Source of the DNA: Pseudomonas sp. MWU15-20650
Lineage (GTDB): Bacteria > Pseudomonadota > Gammaproteobacteria > Pseudomonadales > Pseudomonadaceae
NCBI RefSeq assembly: GCF_023242475.1
Contig: NZ_JALJFG010000005.1
Span: 62,001-126,000 of the forward strand
Length of the DNA: 64,000 bases
Direction: 5' to 3'
This document shows positions 54,114-63,028 of the stretch, piece after piece; the first letter of the stretch is position 1; each line of letters starts with the position of its first letter. The position numbers were made by a program, and so were the translations under genes. The notes under the pieces are model-generated. The model was not told the DNA's origin. It worked only from the letters and a program-made list of their open reading frames with translations, and searched no databases.

Positions 54114-56291
54114 TTACAGGCCGTTCTTAGCCTTGAACTCCCGACGCCTGCGGTGCAATACCGGCTCGGTATACCCATTAGGCTGCTTGGTCCCTTCAAT
54201 CACCAACTCCACCGCCGCCTGGAACGCGATGTTGCTGTCGAAATCCGGCGCCAGTGGGCGGTACAACACATCCCCGGCATTCTGGCGGTCTACCACGGGC
54301 GCCATGCGCTTGAGGCTTTCCATTACCTGGTCTTGGTTGACGATGCCGTGGCGCAACCAGTTGGCGATGTGCTGGCTGGAAATACGCAGGGTGGCGCGGT
54401 CTTCCATCAGGCCGACATCGTTGATGTCCGGCACTTTCGAGCAGCCGACGCCTTGGTCGATCCAGCGGACCACGTAGCCGAGAATCCCCTGGGCGTTGTT
54501 GTCCAGCTCGTTACGGATCTCTTCCTCGGACCAATCGGTGTTGCTGGCCAAAGGAATGGTCAGGATGTCGTCCACCGACGCTCGCTCGCGTTTGGCCAGT
54601 TCGGCCTGGCGCGCGAATACGTCGACCTTGTGGTAGTGCAAGGCGTGCAGCGCAGCAGCGGTAGGCGAAGGCACCCACGCGGTGTTCGCGCCAGCCAGTG
54701 GGTGCGCGATTTTCTGTTCAAGCATCGCGGCCATCAGGTCGGGCATTGCCCACATGCCTTTACCGATTTGTGCACGACCTTGTAGGCCGGTGCTCAAGCC
54801 GATATCGACGTTCCAGTTCTCATACGCGGCGATCCATTTCTCGGCTTTCATGGCCGCCTTGCGCACCATCGCGCCGGCTTCCATGGAGGTGTGGATTTCA
54901 TCGCCCGTACGGTCGAGGAAACCGGTGTTGATAAACACCACGCGCTCGCTGGCCGCCTTGATGCAGGCTTTGAGGTTGACCGTGGTGCGGCGCTCCTCGT
55001 CCATGATCCCGACCTTGAGAGTGAAGCGCGGCAGGTTCAGGACGTCTTCGATGCGGCCGAACAGCTCGTTGGTGAACGCCGCTTCTTCCGGGCCGTGCAT
55101 CTTCGGTTTCACGATATACACGGAACCGGTGCGGCTGTTCTTGCGCGTGCTGTTGCCATTGAGGCTATGAATCGCCGCCAGGCTGGTGAGCAGGCCGTCG
55201 AGAATGCCTTCCGGCACTTCGTTGCCCTCTTTATCGAGGATGGCGTCGATGGTCATCAAGTGGCCAACGTTACGCACGAATAGCAGCGAGCGGCCGTGCA
55301 ACGTCACGTCCTGGCCATCTACGCCGGTGTAGACGCGGTCGGCGTTCATGGTGCGGGTAAAGGTCTTGCCGCCCTTGGCCACTTCTTCGGCCAGGTCGCC
55401 CTTCATCAGGCCGAGCCAGTTGCGGTAGATCACCACTTTGTCATCGGCATCCACAGCGGCGACGGAGTCTTCGCAGTCCATGATGGTGGTCAGCGCAGCT
55501 TCCATCAGCACGTCTTTGACGCCGGCGGCATCGGTCTGGCCGACCGGGGTGCTGGCGTCGATCTGGATTTCGAAGTGCAGGCCGTTGTGTTTCAGCAGGA
55601 TCGCAATCGGCTGCGCCGCGGGGCCCTGGAAACCGATCAACTGGGCATCGTCACGCAGGCCGCTGTTGCTGCCACCTTTAAGGCTGACGATCAACTTGCC
55701 ATCGACGATCTTGTAGCCGGTGGAATCGACGTGGCTGCCGGCGCTCAGCGGTGCGGCTTCGTCGAGGAACGCTCGGGCGAAGGCGATGACCTTGTCGCCA
55801 CGCACTTTGTTGTAGCCCTTGCCCTTTTCGGCGCCGCCGGCTTCGCTGATGGCGTCGGTGCCATACAACGCGTCATACAGCGAGCCCCAACGGGCATTGG
55901 AGGCGTTGAGGGCGAAACGGGCGTTCATGACCGGCACCACCAACTGTGGGCCGGCCATGCGCGCGATTTCGTCGTCGACGTTTTGGGTCGAGGCTTGGAA
56001 GTCTGCGGCTTCTGGCAGCAGGTATCCGATGTCTTGCAGGAAGGCTTTGTAGGCCACCGGGTCATGGGCCTGGCCGGCGTGCGTCTGGTGCCAGGTGTCG
56101 ATCCGCGCTTGGAAATCGTCGCGTTTGGCGAGTAGGGCTTTGTTCTTCGGTGCCAGGTCATGGATGACCTTGTCGGCACCGGCCCAGAACTGGTCGGCCG
56201 TAATGCCGGTACCGGGAATGGCTTCGTTGTTCACGAAGTCGAACAGGACTTTGGCGACCTGCAGGCCACCGACTTGAACGTGTTCAGTCAT
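54114..56291 (-). CDS. glcB: Malate synthase G
   Basis: 725 residues, the normal length of isoform G. Condenses glyoxylate and acetyl-CoA to malate. Features include [20 protein letters not shown] at the start, [39 protein letters not shown], and [18 protein letters not shown]. Start at 56291 has GAGG upstream; the frame extends four codons further. No glycolate genes are adjacent. A terminator follows and a low-GC region with a palindrome lies upstream. Confidence 0.95.
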   Translation of the reverse strand: MTEHVQVGGLQVAKVLFDFVNNEAIPGTGITADQFWAGADKVIHDLAPKNKALLAKRDDFQARIDTWHQTHAGQAHDPVAYKAFLQDIGYLLPEAADFQASTQNVDDEIARMAGPQLVVPVMNARFALNASNARWGSLYDALYGTDAISEAGGAEKGKGYNKVRGDKVIAFARAFLDEAAPLSAGSHVDSTGYKIVDGKLIVSLKGGSNSGLRDDAQLIGFQGPAAQPIAILLKHNGLHFEIQIDASTPVGQTDAAGVKDVLMEAALTTIMDCEDSVAAVDADDKVVIYRNWLGLMKGDLAEEVAKGGKTFTRTMNADRVYTGVDGQDVTLHGRSLLFVRNVGHLMTIDAILDKEGNEVPEGILDGLLTSLAAIHSLNGNSTRKNSRTGSVYIVKPKMHGPEEAAFTNELFGRIEDVLNLPRFTLKVGIMDEERRTTVNLKACIKAASERVVFINTGFLDRTGDEIHTSMEAGAMVRKAAMKAEKWIAAYENWNVDIGLSTGLQGRAQIGKGMWAMPDLMAAMLEQKIAHPLAGANTAWVPSPTAAALHALHYHKVDVFARQAELAKRERASVDDILTIPLASNTDWSEEEIRNELDNNAQGILGYVVRWIDQGVGCSKVPDINDVGLMEDRATLRISSQHIANWLRHGIVNQDQVMESLKRMAPVVDRQNAGDVLYRPLAPDFDSNIAFQAAVELVIEGTKQPNGYTEPVLHRRRREFKAKNGL

Positions 56292-56338
56292 TGCTTGCCT
56301 CACTCTGCGGAGCTTATGCGCTTTTTCAGATTTTCATT

Positions 56339-56366
56339 ATGTAGTGCACGGTTGGGCATACTACAT
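56339..56366. promoter_or_regulatory. Inverted repeat upstream of glcB, possible operator
   Basis: ATGTAGT (56339-56345) and ACTACAT (56360-56366) are perfect 7-bp arms 14 bases apart, about 50 bases before glcB. The binding protein is unknown. Confidence 0.35.
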
Positions 56367-56447
56367 GATGACTTGCGGTTGTGAAAATTAGACTAAATAC
56401 GTCGTTTAGCGACCCACTTTGGTCGTACGGTCACAGCGGAGAACGAG

Positions 56448-56540
56448 ATGTTCTCAAAAAACTATTGGATTGTTCCAGATAAATATAAAAATGGTACACG
56501 ATTTGTTTTCGCGGGCTACCGAGTCCACCTTGTAGATTGA
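56448..56540 (+). CDS. Micro-ORF of 30 residues upstream of the GcvR-like gene
   Basis: ATG with GGAGA at seven bases, 30 codons, TGA stop 18 bases before the GcvR-like start. The peptide begins MFSKNYWIVPDKYKNG and ends GYRVHLVD. It is rich in Tyr, Phe, Val and Lys, with no membrane segment. Low GC. It looks translated because of the good ribosome site. It could be a leader peptide or a stand-alone microprotein. Not recognised. Confidence 0.5.
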   Translation: MFSKNYWIVPDKYKNGTRFVFAGYRVHLVD

Positions 56541-56558
56541 ATTCCAGAGGGCTTCGCC

Positions 56559-57071
56559 ATGGACCATCTTGTACTCACTATTATCGCTGCCGACAAACCC
56601 GGCCTGGTTGAACGCATCGCGCAGAGCATTGCCACCCACGGTGGCAACTGGCTGGAAAGCCGAATGGCGCATATGGCCGGGCAGTTTGCCGGGATACTGC
56701 GGGTCAGCGTTCCGACTGAGAGTCGTCAGGCTTTGGTGGGGGCTCTGGAGGATTTATCCACACACGGTATTCGCGTGCTGGTGGGCGAGGGCAGCACCGG
56801 GCAGGCATTGGCGTCCAAACCGATCCTGATGACGCTGGTGGGCAATGATCGCTCGGGCATCGTGCGAGAGATCACCGCGTTGTTGAGCAAGCAGGGCGTC
56901 AACCTGGAGCGCTTGAGCACGGATGTGAACCCGGCCCCCATGAGTGGTGATCCGCTGTTTAAGGCCGAGGCGCTATTGCAGGTGCCGGCGAACGTGTCGC
57001 TGGAGCGCTTGCAGGAATCCCTGGAAACCCTGGCGGACGATTTGATGGTGGAACTGCGTCACGAGGACTGA
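56559..57071 (+). CDS. GcvR-like ACT-domain regulator
   Basis: 170 residues made of two ACT domains (about 3-75, TIIAADKPGLVERIAQSI; about 90-165, LVGNDRSGIVREITALL). Family members such as GcvR modulate glycine cleavage control by binding GcvA, or other amino-acid-sensing circuits. GAGG lies eight bases before the ATG. It is preceded by a small upstream frame, a possible leader. Direct targets are unknown here. Confidence 0.85.
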   Translation: MDHLVLTIIAADKPGLVERIAQSIATHGGNWLESRMAHMAGQFAGILRVSVPTESRQALVGALEDLSTHGIRVLVGEGSTGQALASKPILMTLVGNDRSGIVREITALLSKQGVNLERLSTDVNPAPMSGDPLFKAEALLQVPANVSLERLQESLETLADDLMVELRHED

Positions 57072-57110
57072 TCTGTCCACAAGGTTATGCATGGAAATCT
57101 TGCATGGGCC

Positions 57111-57231
57111 TGTGGATAACCTGTAGAGACCCGGCCCCAGGCCACGTCGGCCGGGACTCTCCGTCAGCTGAGCAAAAAACGAGCAGTTTCAACGGCTTGT
57201 GCACAAATGGCGGGGATCAGGTTGTGGATAA
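57111..57231. repeat. Two more perfect DnaA-box motifs between gcvR-like and rarD genes
   Basis: TGTGGATAA at 57111-57119 and 57223-57231, same orientation, 112 bases apart. The first lies in CTGTGGATAACCTGT, identical to the first unit of the array at 20.4 kb. No gene is seen in 57072-57294. Confidence 0.6.
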
Positions 57232-57246
57232 CCTTGGGGTGGATCG

Positions 57247-57275
57247 CTGCAAGCCACGAAACGAGTGGCTTGCAG
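57247..57275. terminator. Hairpin between convergent gcvR-like and rarD genes
   Basis: CTGCAAGCCAC GAAACGA GTGGCTTGCAG, a perfect 11-bp stem. It may end the rarD transcript (minus) or the gcvR-like transcript (plus), but no T-run follows. Confidence 0.6.
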
Positions 57276-57294
57276 GGGGTTGTATGTTATTTGA

Positions 57295-58179
57295 TCAGCG
57301 TCTGCGGATAGTCAGCCAGGCGTCCAGGCTGTACACCACCAGGCCGGCCCAGATAAAGGCGAAGGCGATCAGTGTGCTCGGCGCCAGATGTTCGCCAAAC
57401 AGCAGGACTGCTTCCAGCAGCACCAAAGTCGGTGCCACGTACTGCAAAAAGCCCAAGGCGGTGTAGGGCAAATGCCGTGCGGCGGCGTTGAAGCACACCA
57501 AGGGGATCAATGTCACCGGGCCTGCCGCTACCAGCCACCAGGCTTCGGAGGTGCTCCAGAAGGCGAGCTGCGCACTGTGGGCTGTGGGGTTGAACAGCAA
57601 CCAGGCGATGGCAATCGGCACCAGCATCCAGGTTTCCACCACCAGCCCCGGCAATGCCTTGACCGGCGCCTGTTTGCGGATCAGGCCATAGAAGCCGAAG
57701 GTCAACGCCAATACCAGCGACACCCATGGCAAACTGCCCACCTGCCAGACCTGTTGCGCCACACCTACCGCTGCCAGCCCCACGGCGACCCATTGCAGGC
57801 GGCGCAGGCGTTCGCCAAGGATCAGCATGCCCAGCAGCACATTCACCAGCGGGTTGATGTAGTAACCCAGGCTTGCCTCAAGCATGCGACCGCTGTTCAC
57901 CGACCACACGTAGGTCAGCCAGTTAGCCGCGATCAGCGAGCCGCTCAGTGCCAGGATCGCCAGGCGCTTGGGGTTGTCGCGCAACTCACGGAACCAGCCT
58001 GGGTGTTTCCACACCATCAGCAACACGCCACCGAACAACGCCGACCACAAGACGCGGTGCACGATGATCTCGGCGGCAGGCACGCTGGCGATGGCTTTGA
58101 AGTAGAGCGGGAACAGACCCCAAATGACGTAGGCACTCAGGCCCAGGATGTACCCCTTGCGAGGGTTGGCGGCTTGCAT
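57295..58179 (-). CDS. rarD: RarD, EamA-family permease
   Basis: 294 residues with about ten membrane helices, beginning GYILGLSAYVIWGLFPLYFK, and with VWSVNSGRMLEASLGYYINP and GFLQYVAPTLVLLEAVLLF, typical of RarD-type EamA transporters linked to chloramphenicol sensitivity in Pseudomonas. Substrate is unknown. ATG 58179 has AAGGA eight bases upstream; a longer frame from 58227 is less likely. Confidence 0.92.
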   Translation of the reverse strand: MQAANPRKGYILGLSAYVIWGLFPLYFKAIASVPAAEIIVHRVLWSALFGGVLLMVWKHPGWFRELRDNPKRLAILALSGSLIAANWLTYVWSVNSGRMLEASLGYYINPLVNVLLGMLILGERLRRLQWVAVGLAAVGVAQQVWQVGSLPWVSLVLALTFGFYGLIRKQAPVKALPGLVVETWMLVPIAIAWLLFNPTAHSAQLAFWSTSEAWWLVAAGPVTLIPLVCFNAAARHLPYTALGFLQYVAPTLVLLEAVLLFGEHLAPSTLIAFAFIWAGLVVYSLDAWLTIRRR

Positions 58180-58269
58180 TGCAGAATCCTTGCTTAGGCA
58201 GCTAACAAAGCGCAATTGTAAGGACATTTGTCAAACAATGGGGACCTGCTTTGCACCATGTGGGTGTGT

Positions 58270-59244
58270 TCAGAACAGCTTCAGGGGTTCTTCGTTGAGC
58301 GCCGACAACTGCTCACGCAACGCCAGTACCTGATCGCCCCAATACCGCTCGCTGCCAAACCACGGGAAGCTATGGGGGAACGCCGGGTCATCCCAACGGC
58401 GTGCCAGCCAGGCGCTGTAGTGCATCAGGCGCAAGGCGCGCAGAGGTTCGATCAGGGCCAGTTCGCGGGGGTCGAAGTCGTGGAATTCCTGATAGCCATC
58501 CATCAGTTCCGAGAGTTGGCCAAGGCATTCCTGCCGGTCACCGGCGAGCATCATCCACAGGTCTTGTACCGCCGGGCCCATGCGGCAGTCGTCGAGGTCG
58601 ACGATATGGAACATCTCATCGCGGCACATCATGTTGCCGGGGTGGCAATCGCCATGCATGCGGATGTTCGTGTGCGGGGTGGCTTTGTACACCTCTTCCA
58701 CGCGCTTGAGCAGGTCGCGTGCTACGGACTCGTAGGCCGGCAACAGGCTTTTGGGAATGAAGTTGCCTTCGAGCAGCGTGGTGAGGGAGTCGTGGCCGAA
58801 GTTCTTCACGCCCAAGGCTTCGCGATGTTCGAACGGGCGGGTGGAGCCCACGGCATGCAAACGGCCGAGCAGTTGCCCAAGGCGATAGAGTTGGTCGAGA
58901 TTGCCCGGCTCCGGCGCACGGCCGCCACGGCGGGGAAACAGGGCGAAACGAAAGCCCGCGTGTTCGAACAGGCTTTCGCCGTTGTGGATCAACGGGGCAA
59001 CCACCGGCACATCACACTCAGCCAGTTCGAAGGTAAAGCGGTGCTCTTCGAGGATGGCCTCGTTGGTCCAGCGCTGGGGGCGATAGAACTTGGCGATCAG
59101 TGGCTCGCCGTCTTCGATGCCCACCTGATACACGCGGTTTTCGTAGCTGTTGAGCGCCAGCACACGGGCGTCGCTGAGGAAACCGATGCTTTCGACTGCG
59201 TCGAGGACCAGGTCAGGGGTGAGTGTTTCAAACGGGTGGGCCAT
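58270..59244 (-). CDS. srkA: Stress response kinase A (YihE)
   Basis: 324-residue aminoglycoside-phosphotransferase-fold kinase. The catalytic loop is RMHGDCHPGNMM, with the metal Asp in FHIVDLDDCRMG. Ser/Thr kinase that limits stress-induced death in E. coli. Start at 59244 has AGGAG upstream. The frame is open further but through a REP. Followed by rarD on the same strand after 90 bases. Confidence 0.92.
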   Translation of the reverse strand: MAHPFETLTPDLVLDAVESIGFLSDARVLALNSYENRVYQVGIEDGEPLIAKFYRPQRWTNEAILEEHRFTFELAECDVPVVAPLIHNGESLFEHAGFRFALFPRRGGRAPEPGNLDQLYRLGQLLGRLHAVGSTRPFEHREALGVKNFGHDSLTTLLEGNFIPKSLLPAYESVARDLLKRVEEVYKATPHTNIRMHGDCHPGNMMCRDEMFHIVDLDDCRMGPAVQDLWMMLAGDRQECLGQLSELMDGYQEFHDFDPRELALIEPLRALRLMHYSAWLARRWDDPAFPHSFPWFGSERYWGDQVLALREQLSALNEEPLKLF

Positions 59245-59330
59245 GCGAGCTCCTGCGCGCAGCAGGGCGCCGCGTCCGGCCGGGTATGGTAACGCACCAG
59301 GCTTGAGATAGGGGGCGGCTGTGTCATTGC

Positions 59331-59390
59331 TATCGGGAGCAAGCCCCCTCCCACCACGCATCAACATGTGGGAGGGGGCTTGCCCTGATG
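59331..59390. repeat. REP doublet (REPIN)
   Basis: Arms ATCGGGAGCAAGCCCCCTCC and TGTGGGAGGGGGCTTGCCCT with a short loop, between phoX and srkA on the minus strand. The right arm lacks the usual CCCGAT tail. Confidence 0.85.
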
Positions 59391-59398
59391 GCGGCCTG

Positions 59399-61297
59399 TC
59401 AGGCGCCGACGATGCCGCCGTCATCCCTCTGAATGGCGATCACAGACGAGCGCGGCTTGCCGTTGGGCAGATGCTCCGGCCAGGTCGAGCCTCCGGTTTC
59501 GCCGGGGTGTTGAATACCCACGAACAGCGTCTTCTGGTCCGGCGAAAAGCTGATCCCGGTGACTTCACACGCCACCGGCCCGACCATGAACCGGCGGATT
59601 TCGCCGGTGCTCGGGTCGGCACACAGCATCTGGTTATTGCCCATGCCCGCGAAGTCGCCGGCATTGCTGTAGTCGCCGTCGGTCAGGATCCACAAGCGCC
59701 CGGCTTTGTCGAAACCCAGGCCGTCGGGGCTGTTGAACATGTTCTGCGGGTTGATGTTGGACGAGCCGCCCTTGGGTGTACCGGCGTGCACGCCCGGGTT
59801 ACCGGCCACCACGAACAGGTCCCAACTGAAGTCCGATGCGCCATGGTCGGAGGCGTTGGCCTTCCAGCGCAGGATCTGGCCGTAGACGTTTTTCTCCCGT
59901 GGGTTGGGCCCACCCACCGGCTGGCCGTCTTCGCCGCGCTTGGCGTTGTTGGTCAGGGTGCAATAGACCTGGCCGTCGGTCGGGCTGACCACGATCCATT
60001 CCGGGCGATCCATGCGCGTGGCTTTTACCACGCTGGCGGCCAGGCGTGCGTGAATCAATACCTCGGCCTGGCTGGCGAAACCGCTGCTGGCGTCAATGCC
60101 GTTCTTGCCGTGGGTGAGCTCAACCCATTGGCCTTTGCCCTTGGGGTGGTCGGCGTTACCGTCGCCCGCGTCGAAGACCGCGACATACAAGGTGCCGTGG
60201 TCGAGCAGGTGTTTGTTGGCCTTGGCATTGTGGTGGTTGATCTGATCGCGGCTGACGAATTTGTAGATGAATTCACCGCGCTCGTCGTCGCCCATGTACA
60301 CCACGGCACGACCGTCACGGGTTTCAGCGAGGGCGGCGTTTTCGTGTTTGAAGCGGCCCAGGGCGGTGCGTTTGACCGGGGTGGATTGCGGGTCGAACGG
60401 ATCGATTTCCACCACCCAGCCATGGCGATTGAGCTCGTTGGGGTTCTTGGCGATGTCGAAGCGTGGGTCGTGCGGGTGCCAGTTGATGTCTTTGCTGGCG
60501 GCCACCACCCCGTAGCGTTTCTGCCCGGCGTCGAAACTGTGCTGCGGGTTGCTGCTGCCGAAGCAGTCGGTGAAGTTTTCTTCGCAGGTCAGGTAAGTGC
60601 CCCACGGGGTCTTGCCATTGGCGCAGTTCTGGAACGTACCGAGGGCTTTTTTGCCGGTTTTATCGGCACTGGTTTTCAGCCAGTCATGGCCGGCGGCGGG
60701 GCCGCTCAGGCGGATTGGCGAATTGCCGTGGATACGTCGGTTGTAGCGCGAGTCCTGGACGAACTGCCAAGTGGTGCCCTTACGCCGTACTTCGATCACC
60801 GACACGCCTTCGCTGGCTTGGGCCTTGCGCACATCTTCGGCCGATTGCGGCGCGCCACCGTGTGGGTAGAGGTAGCGGTAGTTGGTGTACTCGTTGTTGA
60901 TCGCCATCAGCGCGCGGTTATTGTCGCCGGGGAAAGGGAACAGGCTCATGCCGTCGTTGTTGTCGCCGAACTGTTGTTCCTGGGCCTTGGCGGTGCCGTT
61001 GCCGGACGGGTCGAAGGCCGGGGCGTTCTTGTGCAGCGGTTGCCCCCAACTGATCAGCACCGAGGCGGTGTAGCCGGGCGGCAGAGTAATGCTGTCGCTG
61101 GTGGCGGCGGCGATGCTGGAGAAACCCAGCAGTGGGCTGGCGCTGGCGGCGCTCACGGCCAGGGCGCTGCGGCTCAGCAGGTTGCCGCCGAGGAACATGG
61201 CGGCACCGCACAGGGCGCCAGCACCGATAAAACGACGGCGGGTGAGGCCAACCATCTGTTCAAGGTCGGTGGCTTGGTTGTCTTCTAATAGGCTCAT
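59399..61297 (-). CDS. PhoX-family alkaline phosphatase, Tat-exported
   Basis: 632 residues with a Tat signal (LTRRRFIGAGALCGAAMFLG, about 18-37; ending near LAVSAAS). The mature part belongs to PhoX/DUF839 with beta-propeller blocks: GDNNRALMAINNEYTNYRYL, TPWGTYLTCEENFTD, RAVVYMGDDERGEFIYKFVS and GLGFDKAGRLWILTDGDY. A calcium/iron-dependent phosphate-releasing enzyme of the periplasm. No Pho box or phosphate genes are seen beside it. Confidence 0.88.
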   Translation of the reverse strand: MSLLEDNQATDLEQMVGLTRRRFIGAGALCGAAMFLGGNLLSRSALAVSAASASPLLGFSSIAAATSDSITLPPGYTASVLISWGQPLHKNAPAFDPSGNGTAKAQEQQFGDNNDGMSLFPFPGDNNRALMAINNEYTNYRYLYPHGGAPQSAEDVRKAQASEGVSVIEVRRKGTTWQFVQDSRYNRRIHGNSPIRLSGPAAGHDWLKTSADKTGKKALGTFQNCANGKTPWGTYLTCEENFTDCFGSSNPQHSFDAGQKRYGVVAASKDINWHPHDPRFDIAKNPNELNRHGWVVEIDPFDPQSTPVKRTALGRFKHENAALAETRDGRAVVYMGDDERGEFIYKFVSRDQINHHNAKANKHLLDHGTLYVAVFDAGDGNADHPKGKGQWVELTHGKNGIDASSGFASQAEVLIHARLAASVVKATRMDRPEWIVVSPTDGQVYCTLTNNAKRGEDGQPVGGPNPREKNVYGQILRWKANASDHGASDFSWDLFVVAGNPGVHAGTPKGGSSNINPQNMFNSPDGLGFDKAGRLWILTDGDYSNAGDFAGMGNNQMLCADPSTGEIRRFMVGPVACEVTGISFSPDQKTLFVGIQHPGETGGSTWPEHLPNGKPRSSVIAIQRDDGGIVGA

Positions 61298-61376
61298 TTC
61301 AGGCTCCCTGCGGTTTTTGCAGACACCTTAAGGAGCGCGGGTGACGAATTTGTTGCAGTTTGAATAGGCCGGCCCG

Positions 61377-62141
61377 CTACACCGGCGTGCCGAGCAACAC
61401 ATGGCTGGGCGCGAACTGCACCTGGATCGGTTGGCCTTCGGCAGCGTTCAGGGCTGTAAGCGCGGCGGGCTGCGCCAGGGCGCATAAAACCTGGCCGTTG
61501 GGCAGGGTGACGCGCACCTCGCTGGGGCCGTCTTCGGCGTCGAGAATCGTCTCGATTATGCCGCGTACACAATTGTGTCCGGGTGTTGCGGCTTGCTCGG
61601 TCGCCAACAACTCCAGCCATCCGGCCTTGATCAGGGCAACCACCTCCACACCGGTTTCGAGCTCCAGACGCTGGGTGCTGTCGTGGGTAATCTGCGCATC
61701 CAGGCCAAGGCCACCCGACAGCTGCAGGCGGATCAGGTCATTGCGGCCATGGCGGTCAATGGCAATGACCTGGCCATGCAACTGGTTGCGCGCGCTGGTA
61801 CGCAGCATCAAACGGCCCAGGAGGCTGAAGTCGCGGGCGTCTTCATCCGAACCGAGTATTTCGGCTTGCAACACTTGCAGGCGCTGGTAAAGGCGCAGCA
61901 CGCGTTCACCTTCGGCGGTCAGCTTGGCGCCGCCGCCGCCCTTGCCGCCGATGCTGCGTTCAACCAATGGTTTTTGCGCCAGATTGTTCAGTTCATCGAT
62001 GGCGTCCCAGGCGGCCTTGTAACTCAAGCCGGCGCTTTTGGCGGCGCGGGTGATGGAACCCTGCTCGGCGATATGCCCCAGCAAGGCAATGCGCTGGGGG
62101 CGGCGGATGATGTGTTGGCTGAGGGAGGTGGGCAGAGACAT
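61377..62141 (-). CDS. modE: ModE-type molybdate-responsive regulator
   Basis: 254 residues. N-terminal winged helix-turn-helix (RRIALLGHIAEQGSITRAA type: QRIALLGHIAEQGSITRAAK, about 15-34; SYKAAWDAIDELNNL), then RSIGGKGGGGAKLTAEG, then two MOP/TOBE molybdate-binding repeats (about 125-185 and 195-250; SARNQLHGQVIAIDR, SEVRVTLPNGQVLCAL). Represses molybdate transport genes in related bacteria. No modABC genes are in the window. Confidence 0.9.
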   Translation of the reverse strand: MSLPTSLSQHIIRRPQRIALLGHIAEQGSITRAAKSAGLSYKAAWDAIDELNNLAQKPLVERSIGGKGGGGAKLTAEGERVLRLYQRLQVLQAEILGSDEDARDFSLLGRLMLRTSARNQLHGQVIAIDRHGRNDLIRLQLSGGLGLDAQITHDSTQRLELETGVEVVALIKAGWLELLATEQAATPGHNCVRGIIETILDAEDGPSEVRVTLPNGQVLCALAQPAALTALNAAEGQPIQVQFAPSHVLLGTPV

Positions 62142-62198
62142 GTTGATACGCTTCGATGAGATGAGTGGACGTTGCAGCCCTGGCGCATGGGAGTCAAG

Positions 62199-62936
62199 TC
62201 AGTCGCCGGGTTTGGGCGTGCGTGCCAGGCAGTACACATCGACTTGGCGCGCCCCGGCGCCCATCAATAGACGCGCCAGGCTATGGGCCGTTGCGCCGGT
62301 GGTGAGTACGTCGTCCACCAATGCGAAATGCTGGCCTTGCACCTGTGCACCGGGGGCCAGGCGAAAAGCGCTGAGCAGGTTGTGTTTGCGGGACTTGGCG
62401 TCGAGTGCCTGTTGCGCCACGGTTTCATGGGGGCGTAATAACAGTTGTTCATCGTGGGTGATGTCGAGGTCGTTGCTGAGCCAGCGGGCCAGCATCAACG
62501 CTTGGTTAAAGCCCCGCTCACGCAGGCGCTTGGGAGCCATAGGCACCGGTAGCAGGCAGTCAGGGCGTATGAGTTCGGCGTTGTCGAAGCGGTGTTGCAG
62601 GTGCTGCCCCAGCAGGCGCGCGAGCATTTGCCCCAGTGGCCAGCGCGCCTGATGCTTGAAACGGCTGATCAAGGTGTCGACGGGAAAGTGGTAGGTCCAG
62701 GGGGCAATGACCTGTTTAAACGCGGGTGGAAATTTCTGGCATTGGCCGCAGATCAGGCCCTCCATCGGCAAGGGCAAGGCGCATACACCGCATTGCTCCA
62801 TCAGCCACGGCAGCTCGGTTTCGCACGCGTTGCACACACAATCGGCCGACTCGGTGCATTCATCGCAGATTAAACAGTTCTGTGTGTTTTTTAGCCAGAT
62901 GTAAACTTGGCGATTGTACTCAGGTTGACAGTGCAT
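62199..62936 (-). CDS. comF: ComF family phosphoribosyltransferase-like protein
   Basis: 245 residues. An N-terminal zinc finger-like cluster (CDECTESADCVCNACETELP; CGVCALPL; CGQC) is followed by a phosphoribosyltransferase domain with the PRPP motif HFALVDDVLTTGATAHSLA. Linked to DNA uptake in naturally competent species, but its role in Pseudomonas is open. AAGGA lies seven bases before the ATG at 62936. Divergent from bioB. Confidence 0.9.
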   Translation of the reverse strand: MHCQPEYNRQVYIWLKNTQNCLICDECTESADCVCNACETELPWLMEQCGVCALPLPMEGLICGQCQKFPPAFKQVIAPWTYHFPVDTLISRFKHQARWPLGQMLARLLGQHLQHRFDNAELIRPDCLLPVPMAPKRLRERGFNQALMLARWLSNDLDITHDEQLLLRPHETVAQQALDAKSRKHNLLSAFRLAPGAQVQGQHFALVDDVLTTGATAHSLARLLMGAGARQVDVYCLARTPKPGD

Positions 62937-63028
62937 GAATCTTCCTTAAATATGCCGAGCATCCGTGTCGTGCCTGTGGGTATTGCCCTTCCCACAGCGC
63001 TTGCCAAAGCATAATCAAGGAATCGCCC

